From Apus apus (taxonomy: Eukaryota > Chordata > Aves > Apodiformes > Apodidae), in assembly GCF_020740795.1 (NCBI RefSeq), contig NC_067286.1:62001-126000 (forward strand): 64,000 nucleotides of DNA, in the 5' to 3' direction. Made by a program: the position numbers and the translations under genes. Shown piece by piece: positions 38,001 to 49,280 of the stretch (the stretch's first letter is position 1; every line of letters starts with the position of its first letter). The notes under the pieces are model-generated. The model was not told where the DNA came from, did not search any database, and saw only the letters and a program-made list of their open reading frames with translations.

Positions 38001-40116
38001 GAACTTGAGGACTTTGGTCAAAAGCCCGTAAATCCAGCCCCCATCCAACAGCCTTGGGCCAAGACACATTCCTGCACTTGGTGCCAGAGGACAACCTCCT
38101 CCGCCTGCCAAGCCCTGTGTCACACACAGGGGAGCCGCCCAAATCACCCAACAGGTTTGGGTCTTGTCACCACATCCCAGCAACACCTGTTGCCTTTTAT
38201 GGACCCAAACCAGCCTCACAGTTCTGCTCCTCACTGGTGGTCAGGCAGGCATGGGGGAAACAGCCAGGCTGCAGAGACCTGGGGTCTCAGAGCCAGGAGA
38301 ACTCCATACCTCCCTGGAGCCAGCACCACTGACTGCAGCCTTGGAAAAAGGGCTCTGTGCTTGCCAGCAGTAAATGACAGTTACCAGGGGTTTTTGGGAA
38401 GAGAAACCAAGAGATTTAACCAGCACTCTTGCCTAAGGTTAGTCACTGGTAACCTATTTTGAGAAGCCAACAGCCTTCCAGGCATGATCCAAGCTATGCT
38501 ATTATTTTCTGGATGTCCTAAAGCCACCCCTCAGTGCAGATGCAATGGACCAAGGCTTATCTCTATAAGAGAGGCTGTAAGAGGGAAGAGATCAGAGGCA
38601 ATCCAGAGACAGACACTGGCTGCGTGGTCTGGGCTGGACCGTTCCTCTGACTCCCAGCCCATCTTCAGGGAAGCGATGGCCTCAAGGGCTCCCCAACCAC
38701 AGCAATCAGGGCCTGACCTCCCTGTCAGAAGGGAGGAGGCTCACCCCTCCACGGCAGCCCCAGCAAGCCCAGCACACTCCACTAAGTAAGCACTTTCATC
38801 CACCCACCCCTTCCAGGAAGACTCCATGCAAGATTCCAGCAAATGCTGCACATCAGAGGACAGCCACTTGCATGTGACAAGAGTCCTGGCCAAGTCCAGT
38901 CAAGCAGAAGGAGAACAGCATTTTTATAACTGCCTTTTCACACACACACCCCCCCTTTAAACTGCACAAATAAGCACTGACAAGTAAGAGAAACTGCCTC
39001 AACTGTGATGGGAGCAGGATGGAGCAAGGCAGGGTAACTGTGAGAACACAAAGAATTCCCCTGCCTGGGCTCCTCCCAGCACAGGGCTTCCCACAGACCT
39101 GGTGGATGCTGCCCTGCTCCTCTGGCCAGAGGCCAGCCAGCCCCAGACCCCTCACGTACAGCAGCACATGCTGCAGACACCAGGAACAGGACCGGGAGGC
39201 TGCAAGTCACCAGCCAGCTGCCTGCCCCACCTCCCCACATCCAGGAGAGCTTCTTGGAAGAGGAAGAGCAAGGCTCAGAAATGAAAGCTTTGAAGACAAG
39301 CTGCAACCATGGACTACAGGATTCACAGAGAACCTGTGTCCTGAGCTCCCTCTACTCCCTGCAGAGTGAAGACAAACTTGTTCTTGATTCCACACTAAGA
39401 ACTGGGCAGCCGAGTCCAACAGCATCCGCACAGTGCAGAGGGGACATCAGATGGACCTGCAGGCAGCTGTAGCTGGACACCACCACAATGCTCCACGTGC
39501 CCAGGCAATCCCAGGCACACTCAGATGCTCTCCTCCAGCTCACCTGCACAGACAAGGCTGGGTGCCACAGCCCTGGGACAGAGGCCTTCAGCCCCTGCCA
39601 CAGGCCTCCCAGATAATGCCCCATTACGCCCATCATCACCAGCTCCATGGAACAGCTCAGGCAACAAGCCCTTGCTGGAGAGGGAGGCACCTCCAGGAGG
39701 TCCACCCTCTCTACAACAATCAGAGGAAGCTTTGTTGTCCAGGCTCCCTCACTCAAAGCCCAGGGCCATAACGGAGGTGCCCTGCTTCCCTTCCGCGAGG
39801 CAGGCCAGCCTGCCTGTGCCTCACGGATGCCAGAAGCCCTCACGACAGAGGCCAAGCCAAACTTCTGAGCATTCTACCCTAAGCTCTCTGGGACACTCTA
39901 AGGAGAAAAGGGAGCGCCCACATTGCAGGAGAAAGCAACGCTGCGGAAGGTCACTGACTCCTCGCACAAAAGGCACAGGGCAGGGGGAGGCATCTAAGCT
40001 GTCGGCAAATGACAGCGTGGCCGTGGGGAGCTGCAGAGAAAGCCTCCGGCCGAGCCCCGGCCCTGCCCGCAGCGGGGTCCTGCCTCCCCTGGAAGCGCCT
40101 CGGTGTCACTTCTTAC
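26057..40116 (-). other. CTNND1: Probable CTNND1 first intron (about 14 kb)
   Basis: No coding exon was recognised on either strand across this stretch. Open frames are short, repeat-poor and unlike known proteins. It connects the start-codon exon to the CpG island at 40.0-41.3 kb and is read as the first intron. Additional noncoding exons may be present but cannot be placed. A GC-rich patch at about 33.0-33.7 kb is listed separately; smaller CpG clusters occur near 27.2 and 36.15 kb. Confidence 0.55.
33030..33700. promoter_or_regulatory. Intronic CpG-rich patch, possible alternative CTNND1 promoter
   Basis: CpG density rises clearly above the flanking intron, without an accompanying coding exon. 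CTNND1 uses alternative promoters in mammals, so this could be an internal start or an enhancer, but I see no convincing splice donor on the minus strand within it. GC-biased drift is the simple alternative. Confidence 0.3.
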
Positions 40117-41400
40117 CGGCGACCGCGGCAGGCGGGTCTGTCGGGCTGCCCCGAGCTCAGAGCCATTCCGTGAAGGGACCGGCCGCGACAGGCGCGGAGC
40201 CGCCTGCTCCCCCGCACACTTGACTCTCCCCGGGCACGCCAGCCCGTCCCCGCCAGAACAAAGGCGCGGGCGAACCAGACACCAGGGGATGAGCCCGTCC
40301 TCGGCCAGGACGAGGCCGCCCCGGCTCGCCCCACGCTGCCGCCGGGGCAGAACCGAAGGCTCGGGCCGTGCCCCGGCCGAGCCCTCGCGGCGGAGCCGAG
40401 CGCGACCCCGCACAAAGGGGAGCGGCAGGGCCCGCCGGTGCCGGCCGCGGGAAGCTGGCACAAGGGCCCCCTTTGTTCCGTGCAGGGAGAGCGGCGGAGG
40501 CGGCGGCCGGCACCGTGGGGGGGAGGGAGCGGGGCGGCCGCCTGGCCCCGCCGCCTTTGTGTCGCTCCCCGCGGGCTGCGGGCGGGCCGGGCCCCGCCAG
40601 CGCCCCCGCCAGGGCCGGGCACCACCACCCCGGCCGGTCCCGCGGGGCGCGGCCCCGCCTGGAGCCCGGCTCCCGGGCAGCGGCACGTCTCCCGGGGCCC
40701 AGCGCCAGCCGGCCCCGGTAGGAGAGCGCGGCGGCCCCGACGGGAGCGCCACAGCGCGGGCCGGCCCGCCCCTCTCCTGCCGCGGGGGCAGAGGCGCCCG
40801 GCAGCAGCCGGCAATACCGGCTGCCCTCCCTCCCCTTCCCTGGGCCAGCGGCGCCGAGAGCAGGACTCACCGTGGCCGGGCTCCTCTGCGGCGGGCGGGG
40901 GCCGGTCCCGCCCCGGGGTGGCGGCACAGCCGCCCGGAGCCCGCAGGGACCCGCGGGGGCGGCGAGGCTCCCAGCGAGCGGCGGCTGCTGCGGGCGGCGG
41001 CCCGGGTCCCGCCGAGCCGAGCCGGGCCGGGCCGTGCCGGGGCGGCGGAGCGGAGCCGAGCGGAGGGTCGGGCGGGCCGTGCGCCCCGCGCCGCTCCCGC
41101 ACCTAAAATGGAAGTTGCTCCGGCGGGGCGGGGCGGGCTCCGCCCCCTGCGTCACGCGCCCCGCGCCAGCGGGGCGGGGTTCCCCGGAGGCACGCGCGGG
41201 CGGGGGTCCCGCGGGCGCTGCCCGGTGGGGTTTGTCCCGTGGGGGCTGCCCCAGGGTGTGCGTGTTTCCCCACTCGGGGTCTGCCTCTTCGGAGCGGAGA
41301 CTCCTCCCCGCCTGTCCCGACAGAGAGCGGGGGGAGACGCGTGACTCCACCCAGCGTGGAATTGGCCCAGAAGCGGGACTCGGGGGGCGGGGGGGACAGG
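40020..41400 (-). promoter_or_regulatory. CTNND1: CpG-island promoter, probably CTNND1
   Basis: Dense CpG island with GC boxes. Two strong minus-strand donors lie inside it: GTGAGT at 40865-40870 (exon would end at 40871) and GTAAGA at 40111-40116 (exon would end at 40117). Both could serve alternative noncoding first exons splicing to the 26056 acceptor. No coding sequence is recognised, and the long open frames on both strands are GC artefacts. Assignment to CTNND1 rests on position, strand and the absence of any other gene up to BTBD18. Confidence 0.65.
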
Positions 41401-44400
41401 CTGCAGACCCACCTGGAGGGTCGCCCTCACCCCTCCTGGCTCCGGGGAGCCTGCGCTGGTTGGAGCCCACCAACGCCCGTCCTGGGGGAGCACCAGAGCC
41501 CCCCAGCCAGGAGCTTACTCCGGGTGGATCCTGACCCCGTGCCCCCACCACCGTGTCCCATGGGCACCTTCCCCCAAGGCCACACGTGGGGGGACACAGC
41601 CAGTGGCAGGGACAGGCGTGCTGCCCAGGGGTCACCTGAAGCCCGCCATTGAGGGGATCGTGGTTGAGGCAACGTGGACAGAGACATGGGATGGGAGATT
41701 TAAATATGAGGTTTACTAATTGCAACTAATCCAGGCAGATAAATGTAACCCCAGAATGAGGAGCGCTCTGGGAGGGAGCAGGGCCATGTCCCAGGGCTGG
41801 CCACTGCTGCTCCGTGGCTCTGGATGAGAGACGAGGACAGGCAGGAGGCTGCTGCAAGCAGCCATGCACCTGCCCCTTGGTGCTGGAGGATTTCCCCTTC
41901 CCCAAGGAGAGGGGATGCAGAGTCTGCCCCATTCCATGTCACCTGCTGCTCACCTGGAAGAGGTCTGGATCCAGGTCCCCGGAGGTGACAGTCCTGCCTT
42001 GTCTCTGGGCTGGCAGGATTCTGGCACTGGGGAGAATCCTGCCTGCTCCTGATTGCCAAACTATTGGTGAGACAATGACAAGAGGAAAAGAGTTGAGGAA
42101 GGTTTTGGGTGGGGACAGGTGATTCTTGGGGTAAATATGCATTACTTGGTGAGGCGAGGAGAGAGGAGGCGGGGGAGATGGATCACAGCCTGCCCGTGTC
42201 TGGGGAGGGTCATCGCCCAGCGGGGTGGGGTTCGATACGGGTGCACAAGGTGTCATGACGAGAAACGAGATTCAGTGCATGTGTAGGGCACATGTGAAGG
42301 GAGATTATTGGGGTGAGGCACCCTAAAATCCTCCTCGATGTCTGATTTGTAGAACAGGTCATCCAGCCTGCTGCCTGTGAGGGGCAGGGAGATCTGGACC
42401 CCACTGGTCCCTGGGAGGAGGGAGGCTTCTCCATCCCACTGCTGGGATCCCAGACCTTCTCCCTTCACTCCTTCATTCTCACTGTCACCCAACACGAATG
42501 AGTTGGGCCCCCTGTGGCCCTGTGCCTTGAGAACTGCTCCCAGACAACAGATAACACTCTGCTGCCCTCCCCTCCTCTTCACCCACAGAGGGAGGGGGGT
42601 GGAGGGGTCCACTGAGTCTTGAGGACAAGGAGGGAGAAGAGGTGCACTTGCAAGTTGTTCTGGGAAGAAAATTCCTTGCCTGTCTCTCCCAGGAATTTCT
42701 GACACTTCTGACAGGACAGCTCTCTCTCAGAGAAAAGGTGTCCAGGACACTGCTGTTCCTGACACAGGCAGCAGGTATGGGGCTGCTGGTGCAGAGCCCG
42801 GGGCAGCCTCTGCTGCGCCTGGGATGCAGCCGCATTGTTGCTGTTTCGATCAGCCCAGAAATGTAACAGCCTTTAAAGTCTTGAGTTTCTTCAAAGATTA
42901 AACGCAGCGCTGTGAACACGCCTCTGCTGGCTCCCAGCTGGAGTTGGAGTCGGACCTCTTTGAAGCCGGGTGAGCTCTTGTCCTGAGGGCCATGGGATGG
43001 AGCTGGGCAGGGTCTATCGGTGCTGTCAGCCCCGGGCCCAGCCCTGCCCCAGCAGCACGCCCGCTGCTGCACGCGCACCTCTGAAGCAGCCTGAACCCTG
43101 ATCCTCGGCTCACCTACTGCGGGTCATGCTCTTGTTTGAATACAACTACTGTGGCAGAGGTGTCCATCCCACTGCTTCCTGGGAAGAAGAGATAGATGTG
43201 TCACTCGCATGGAAAGATTTGCCCTCTTTTGCAGTAATTAGGTGTAATAACATCTTGCACATCCCCTTTCATCCCGCAGCGCTGCTGATGCCTTATCCAG
43301 ACGAGATGCCCAGAAAATGCAGCTCCCACCAGAACAGAGCAAGACAACTTGTTTACAGACAGAGCAGAGCTCCTCGCTGCAGGGCAGGAGGAAGGGGAGG
43401 CTGCTGACTCCGGGCCCAGAGCGGTGGTTCAGAGATGGCCTGCATTGTTCTAAATCAGCACAACACGGCACTTCCGCAGCCCTTTTCCTATGGGAATCCT
43501 GACAGGTTGTTGTCCTCCCCCTGCACGAGGGGGAGGCAGCAGGAGAGTGAAAACTCCTCCATCAGACACCAGCACTAAAGGGGAGGAGGGAAGCTGGGGC
43601 TGCCAGAACTTTTCAGGTCCACTTGAAGACACCAGTCAGTAAAGCAGTTCCACAGCCCACCCAACACTTTCCCAGAGCAGTGTCCAGCAGCTCCAGGAGC
43701 TCGGTGGGGCACTGAGGCAGAGGACAGTGTGGTGCCTGCCTCCTGCCCAGCTCCAGACCTGCCCGCTGTCCACCTTTGAGGTCTGACCTGGCTGCATCCC
43801 ATCATGCCCTTGGACTCTTAGATTCCTGTCACACCTTTTGCTCAAATGTGCAGAAGACTGAAGTGTGCATCAAAATCCCTTTCCCTCCCAGCCCCACAAT
43901 GGTCTCTCGCTACTTATAGTCTCTTCCTCTTTCCACCTCCAGATCTTTTCCCAGCCACAGACCTTTGTCTTCACCCTTCCCTCCTGTGGCAGTTGCAGCA
44001 AAGTGTGTGGCACCTCCCAGGGACACAGAGGCAGCTCCTGCACAACAGTCTAACAACAGAAGCAAAAGAGGACATTGCTGGAAAGCAATTGTGGCTGTCA
44101 GTGAGACCCAAGATGAGAATTTCCTTTCTCTTACAGAAACCAGCTCAGAATCTGCTGAGTTGGGAGACAGGGGGAAGACATGACTTGTCCTGGCCTCTCT
44201 TCCCTCGGCTGCAAAGGGAGCCTGGACCAGTGCTGCACATCTAGGCTACCCACAGACTGAGCTGCACTCCCGCCCCAGCGAATCCCACCAGAAGATAAAC
44301 CCGGCTCAACATTCCCCATCCACTGAGTCACACAGGGCTGAGCCCATCCACCCAAGGTCAGGAGGCCCGGCTCAGCAAAGCCAGGGCTGTGCCTCAGGGA

Positions 44401-47300
44401 TCCAGCCTCTGAACCCCTGGAGGTGGACAGGGATTCATGGTCTGACGCGTTATGCTGGCGTGGTGGCAGGAGCTACAGTCGTGTATTTTAGCCAGGAAAT
44501 GCAGACATTGGTGTTTAGAGAGAGGAGTCAATGGGACCAAAGGGTGTCAGTGCTTTTTCCAGCATAGATTATTTGTCTTTGAGCACTAGTAAAAGTTACA
44601 CTCATAAAAGGCCTCTTCTATGTATCTACAATGGGACTGTTTGCTGCTATTGCCAGGTCATATATCAGTAAATTTTAAGGGCAGAGAAGGCTACTGGCGA
44701 AGAGCGAAAGGCAGCACAGCAGCTGCGGGGGTGCAGGGGAGGAGAGAGCTCTGTGTGACAGAGATTGGTGCTGTCACCTCTGTGAGCTACCAAAACTGCC
44801 CCAAAACCACAGAAACACAAAACCTGTTGCCTGTGCTGAACCTGGGGGGACAGCTCCCTGAGCCTGCTAGGAGGGAGCATCTTCCGGGAGAGCTGAGACC
44901 AGCCCACAGGCCCATCCACCACCCCCAGCCCACTGCCTGCTCTGCCCTGATTGCAGGGAAAGTGACATCCATCCCTTCCCACACTTGCCTCCAGCTCTAC
45001 TCACTGCCACCGGACATGCTGGGTTGTCCCTGGCTCGGCTCTGCTCCTGGCTGCAGGGCTGCCTCTGCAGGACATTGGGAGCCCACCATCCACAGGGGAC
45101 CCACGAGCCAGATTAGCACCTGAGACACCTTCCAGGTTAAAAACTCTTTCTGCAGGACAAGGAGGTCCATGTGGCAAGGGTGGACTCTGCCCTTCCACAG
45201 GGGAATGCGTGGGAGCCGTTTTGCACGGCATGAGCACGAATGGTGCCTCTGGAGCTGAGGGACTTTGTTCCCTCTGTCAGCTCCAGACCCCCTGTGCTTC
45301 CCGCCAGGGGTGCAGGATGTGCGTGTGCCCCTTGTCTGAGGAGGTGGCTGCAGGACCAGCTCTCCACTCCTCCTGTGGACAGAAGAGCTGCTGGCAGCCC
45401 TGTGTCCCAGCACAGGGCGCAGACACGGGTCACTCACCCTGCCTCTGGGATGGCCTCAGGAATGGGAAGACAGACACAGAGGGACACAGAGGGGAAGGAA
45501 GAGCCTGGCCATGCCTTGGCGTCCTCCCTGGGTGGACAGGCAAGTGTGGCTTGTCCTCCACAGCCAGAGCAAGGCAACCGGATGAGCACCTCGCTCCGAG
45601 CCTGGGAGGGGATTTCTCAAGCCACATGACAGGGAGGAGCAGAGACGCCAGGCACTTCTCCTAAGGACTAGTGCTCTTGGTGGAGCCAGTGAGGCAAGGG
45701 CAGCCCCTCCACCTCCTTTTGCAGCGGGGTCATACAGACACTGGGCAAGCTTGGACATGGGCAGCAAGTCCTGTCCTGCAGTCAGCACCAAAGACTGGAG
45801 CTTCTCCAGTGCTTGGGACACTGCCTCACCTGCTGATTGCAGGGTGAAGTCCTCTGCTATCAGTGCCTTGAGATTTCATTCTGCTTCACCTCGGTTCTGT
45901 GTCTTTCCCTTGACATCTCTGCCCCCGTCAGCTCACCCAGCTGGAAGGTGATTTCCACTGCTGTCCCCTCACTTGCAGGCTCCCTGTCACAGCACCCACT
46001 GGCACCTTGGCCTTGGCTGGAGAGGAAGGGGTTTTCCTCTTAGCTTCACTTCTGATCCCCACACAATGAACGCCCCTCTTCCTACCCAGGCATGACACAA
46101 AATAATGGAAGTCCAGAGAGCTCAGATGTCCTAGGGCCAGCTGTGTCTCCTCTGCAGGGTTGTGGAGGTCTTCTCTGTGGCTGAAGTTGCTTCCCATGGG
46201 GAGCCTTCCAGGGCATGGGGGCTGATGTAGACAGCAGGCTGAGGACTGATTTAAAAACATGAGGCAGCAGTAGTCAGGCTCTGAAGGCAGGCACGCTCCT
46301 CAGTCACTATCTAGATCCATCCACTCACAGGAATACAGGTTTTCCAAGTGACAGCTCCAATCACTGTAATTCTAAAAGATTGCAAGGGGTGGGAGAAGAA
46401 ACAGTGCTGTTTTTCTTCTATTTTTATGAGCATATGATAGCACTTTGATACAAAATTACGTGTTTTGCTGTATCCCTTGGCATTTACGGCCAGGCTCCAA
46501 GCCACCCGAGGGCAGTGGAAATCCTGCCACGAACCTCAGAGTCGCTGGCCCAGGCTCATCTCCAGGAACTTTCTTTCTTGATTTGTGTCCATTTTGCATG
46601 CAGCAAAAATGGAGGAAAAAAGCACCCTCACATGTCAAAGCAGATGAAAACCCATCTGCAAAGCCAAGGAAAGTACCAGAGGATGATATTGCATTTGAAA
46701 ACTTTGTAGGTTTAAAATCTACAGCGTCATTTAGACTCGTATTTTTCTGCAGCTCCTGAAATGTCCACCCACTTTGGTTGTTTGTAAGAAGAGCTAATAT
46801 CTCCAGGCAATTGGGCTGGGATGGTTATAATTGCTGTTCATGTGTGTGGAGTGACTGACGCAGATGTTTTTACAATGGATGCTTTATCAAGTGACAAAAT
46901 ACTTTCAAACTAAGTAGGCACCATCCTTCGTGTGAAGGACGGCTTCCAAAATACCCACCATCAGCCTCTCTCTTTCTGCCCGGCTCCTCCCAAGAGGAGC
47001 CAGCGCGCTGGGAAAACGGGCAGGGCCACAACAGGTTTTGGAAATCGCAAACGAGGCCCAGCACAGGGCACTGAACTAACGCGCTCCAGGGCCAGCCTGC
47101 TCACTCACCAGCTGCAGCATCCCTCAGCGCCTGCGCCAGGCCCCAAGCGGGACGCCAGCTCCCAACGAGCCGCCAGCTTCCTCCTCCAGGTGCCGGGCAG
47201 CGCGGACGGGGCCCGAGGGGGATGGCCGGGCGCCCTGAGGCGGCAGAGCCGGCCAGGGCCCGGCCCCGCGCCCCCCCCCACCCCAGCCCCCCGCAATGGC
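41401..47300. other. Gene-poor interval CTNND1-BTBD18 with exon-like segments
   Basis: No known gene is recognised. On the minus strand there is a 107-nt segment with excellent splice borders (41954-42060: acceptor ACCAATAG after a pyrimidine tract, donor CCAG/GTGAGC); a 53-nt segment at 42322-42374 after acceptor CTCACAG, reading SRLDDLFYKSDIEEDF; and an open stretch at about 45670-45850 reading ALEKLQSLVLTAGQDLLPM, which has coding-like composition. AT-rich patches at 44.4-44.7 and 46.3-46.9 kb could be regulatory. They may be upstream CTNND1 exons, a lineage gene or decayed exons. Confidence 0.35.
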
Positions 47301-47500
47301 GGCCAGGCCGCCGCCCGCAGCCTCCCCGCCCTCGCGCCCTCCCGCCACAATCCGCGCCGCACCCCGATTGGCTGGCGGGGCGCGATTGGCAGCTGGGGGG
47401 GCCAATAGCGGGGCCAGGGCTGGGCGGGGCGGAAGCCGGGCGGGGCGGCGGGCGCGAGGCGCGGGCGGCGAGGCGAGGCGCGGGGCCGCTCCCGCCGCAG
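47300..47500 (+). promoter_or_regulatory. BTBD18: BTBD18 promoter and noncoding first exon
   Basis: CpG-rich, with three CCAAT boxes: two reversed at 47367-47371 and 47385-47389, one forward at 47402-47406. A splice donor CAG/GTACGT at 47500/47501 would join to the acceptor at 47809, placing the start codon in exon 2. Exact transcription start not determined. Confidence 0.6.
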
Positions 47501-47816
47501 GTACGTGCGGGCCGGGCCGGGCCGGGCTGCGGGGCTCGCCTCGGGCTCCAGACCCGCCCGTCGTCCCTCCGACAGCGCCGTGGGCGGCGCCCTCTGGTGG
47601 CCGCTGGGCCGCGGCACGGGCACGTGGGGCGAGACCCGCACACGGGAGGGGCGCGGGGCTCCGCGGAGCGTGGCAGAGACACGGCCCCTTGCGTGGCTGC
47701 GGGGGCGACGCAGGACGCGCCTGCCCCCCGGTCCCGCGCAGGCCCTGCCGCAGCCCGGTGCCAAGCCGCTCGGGGCAGCCCTAAGCGGCGGAGCGGGCTG
47801 TCCCCGCAGGGCACCC

Positions 47817-48900
47817 ATGAGCTCTTCGTCGGCCACCCCGAGGCTGCTGTACCGCAGCACCCGCTTGCTCCGCACGGCCTTCCAGCACCTCCACCAGCAG
47901 CAGCAGCGAGCCGATGTCTTCTGCGACGTGGTCCTGCAGGCTGAAGGTGAGCGGGCAGCACGGCCCGGCGGCGCGGGGGGCCCAGCCCCTCCCAGAGGGT
48001 CAGGGCGAGCAGGGGGGACCGCAGGGCGGTGACAGCCACTGTTGCGTTGCAGGCGAGGCAGTGGTGGCCCACTGCTGCGTCCTCTCCGTCTGCAGCCCCT
48101 TCTTCATGGAGCAGCTGGGCCGGGAGCTGCCCCCCCAGGGCGGCAGGGTGGTGCTGGAGCTGGGGGGGCTGAAGATCGGGGTGCTGCGCAAGCTGGTGCG
48201 CTTCCTCTACACCGCCGAGCTGGAGGCCACGCGGGAGGAGGTGCAGGAGGTGCTGGCAGCCGCCCGCCGCCTCCGCGTTACCGAGCTGGAGTCCCTGCAG
48301 CTCCGGGGAGGTCGCCTGGTGCGGCCAGGACCCCCGCGGCAGCTGGACCGCTCCTGCCTGCACGCCCCCCGGCACAGCTCCCCTGGGGTGGCGTGCGGCA
48401 GGGCTGACCCCCGGGGGGCTGGCATCCCCTCCAGGAGCACTGGTGTGTCCCCTGGGACCACCGGCATCTCCCTGCAGGGGCAGCCGTGCTCCCCAGGGAC
48501 TGCGCCCACCGGCCCCGGCCCTGTGGGACGGGTGAAGTTGCGGAAGGTGGAGAGTGGGGGGCGCTGGGAGGTGGTGCGGGAGAGGCAGCCTGTCAGCACC
48601 CTGGCAGTGGGCAATGGGGGGATGGCAGAACTGTGCCCCCCCCCGGACGTGGGGACTGTGGGGCAGGGAGGCAGGCGCTCCCCCCCCTGCTGGTCCTCCC
48701 AGAGGAAGCAGAGTCGGGTGCCCCGCACGCCCCAGCAGGGCTGTGGGCAGGCCGTGCTCCCAGGGGACACCCCCAGTGACCCCCAGGAGGAGGAGGTGGA
48801 CGTGGGGGCAGCAGAGCCGTGCTTGCCCCCTGGCACCATCTGTGTCTGGCCATGCCCCTCCTCCTCTGAGTCAGACCAGGAGGTGGATGTCCTCACCTAA
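47817..48900 (+). CDS. BTBD18: BTB domain-containing protein 18, short form
   Basis: In mouse BTBD18 is a nuclear testis factor promoting transcription elongation at pachytene piRNA loci. Exons: 47817-47946 and 48053-48900, giving 325 aa. The N-terminal BTB domain (about residues 20-130) is clear: DVFCDVVLQAEGEAVVAHCC, then CSPFF, VVLELGGLKIGVLRKLVRFL, and AARRLRVTELESLQL, all close to human. Two further human landmarks are kept: GRVKLRKVESGGRWEVVRE in the middle and SESDQEVDVLT at the very end (human SESETEVDILT). Human BTBD18 is about 712 aa, so most of the intervening region is missing. The reading frame is open with no sign of decay. The start fits the human MCSPASSKILYR type (MSSSSATPRLLYR) and follows acceptor CCGCAG. 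Confidence 0.93.
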
Positions 48901-48985
48901 GGGGGGTGTGCCCCCCTCCCGGCTGCCTGTACCCCTGGCAGGGCTGCCCCCACCCCAGGTGAAGGGGCCGCACGCGTGGCATCAA

Positions 48986-48991
48986 AATAAA
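48986..48991 (+). terminator. BTBD18: BTBD18 poly(A) signal AATAAA
   Basis: AATAAA 85 bp after the stop. It lies only 40 bp from the opposing SELENOH poly(A) signal, so cleavage sites and downstream elements of the two genes must overlap or nearly touch. Confidence 0.8.
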
Positions 48992-49031
48992 GTGCTGGAG
49001 CTGGCCGACTTGTACCATGTGGCTGCCGAGC

Positions 49032-49037
49032 TTTATT
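49032..49037 (-). terminator. SELENOH: SELENOH poly(A) signal AATAAA
   Basis: TTTATT on the plus strand, AATAAA on the minus strand, about 77 nt beyond the SECIS core. It faces the BTBD18 signal. Confidence 0.8.
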
Positions 49038-49113
49038 GTGGAACAGCAGGAAGTCGAGGGGACGCAGGGGGAGCCGGGGGCTCAGTGGTGGCTGCCCGCA
49101 GTGGAGCTGCAGC

Positions 49114-49168
49114 ATCAGAGACAGGACTGGGGCTGGCGGGTGCCCCCCACTTCATCCTGCCTCTTCAT
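49114..49168 (-). promoter_or_regulatory. SELENOH: SECIS element in SELENOH 3' UTR
   Basis: The minus strand has the SECIS quartet ATGA (49165-49168), an 11-bp helix (AGAGGCAGGAT pairing with GTCCTGTCTCT, two G-U pairs), the unpaired AA 12 nt after ATGA, a further small GTGGGG/CCCCA stem as in form-2 SECIS elements, and TGAT (49114-49117) closing the core. Such elements recruit SBP2 and the Sec elongation factor to decode UGA. A probable 91-nt intron (49180-49270; donor GTGAGT just after the stop, acceptor CCACAG) places it in a separate 3' UTR exon. Confidence 0.88.
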
Positions 49169-49280
49169 GGATGCTCACACTGTGGGTGCTGGTTCCGGCC
49201 TGGCTCGGGGGAGAGAGCGGGTGGTGTGTGGTCCATGTCCCCATCCCCTCCTGTCCCCAGCCTCACTCACCTGGTCCCCT

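Noticed and set aside
40103-41725. Open frames of 413 aa (plus) and 522 aa (minus) in the CTNND1 island
   Set aside because: Composition is purely GC-driven, frames overlap on both strands, no domain is seen, and they run through the proposed splice donors.
46445-46759. Plus-strand open frame containing a Lys/Pro-rich stretch in an AT-rich patch
   Set aside because: No recognisable family, no convincing exon borders on both sides, and AT-rich low-complexity composition.
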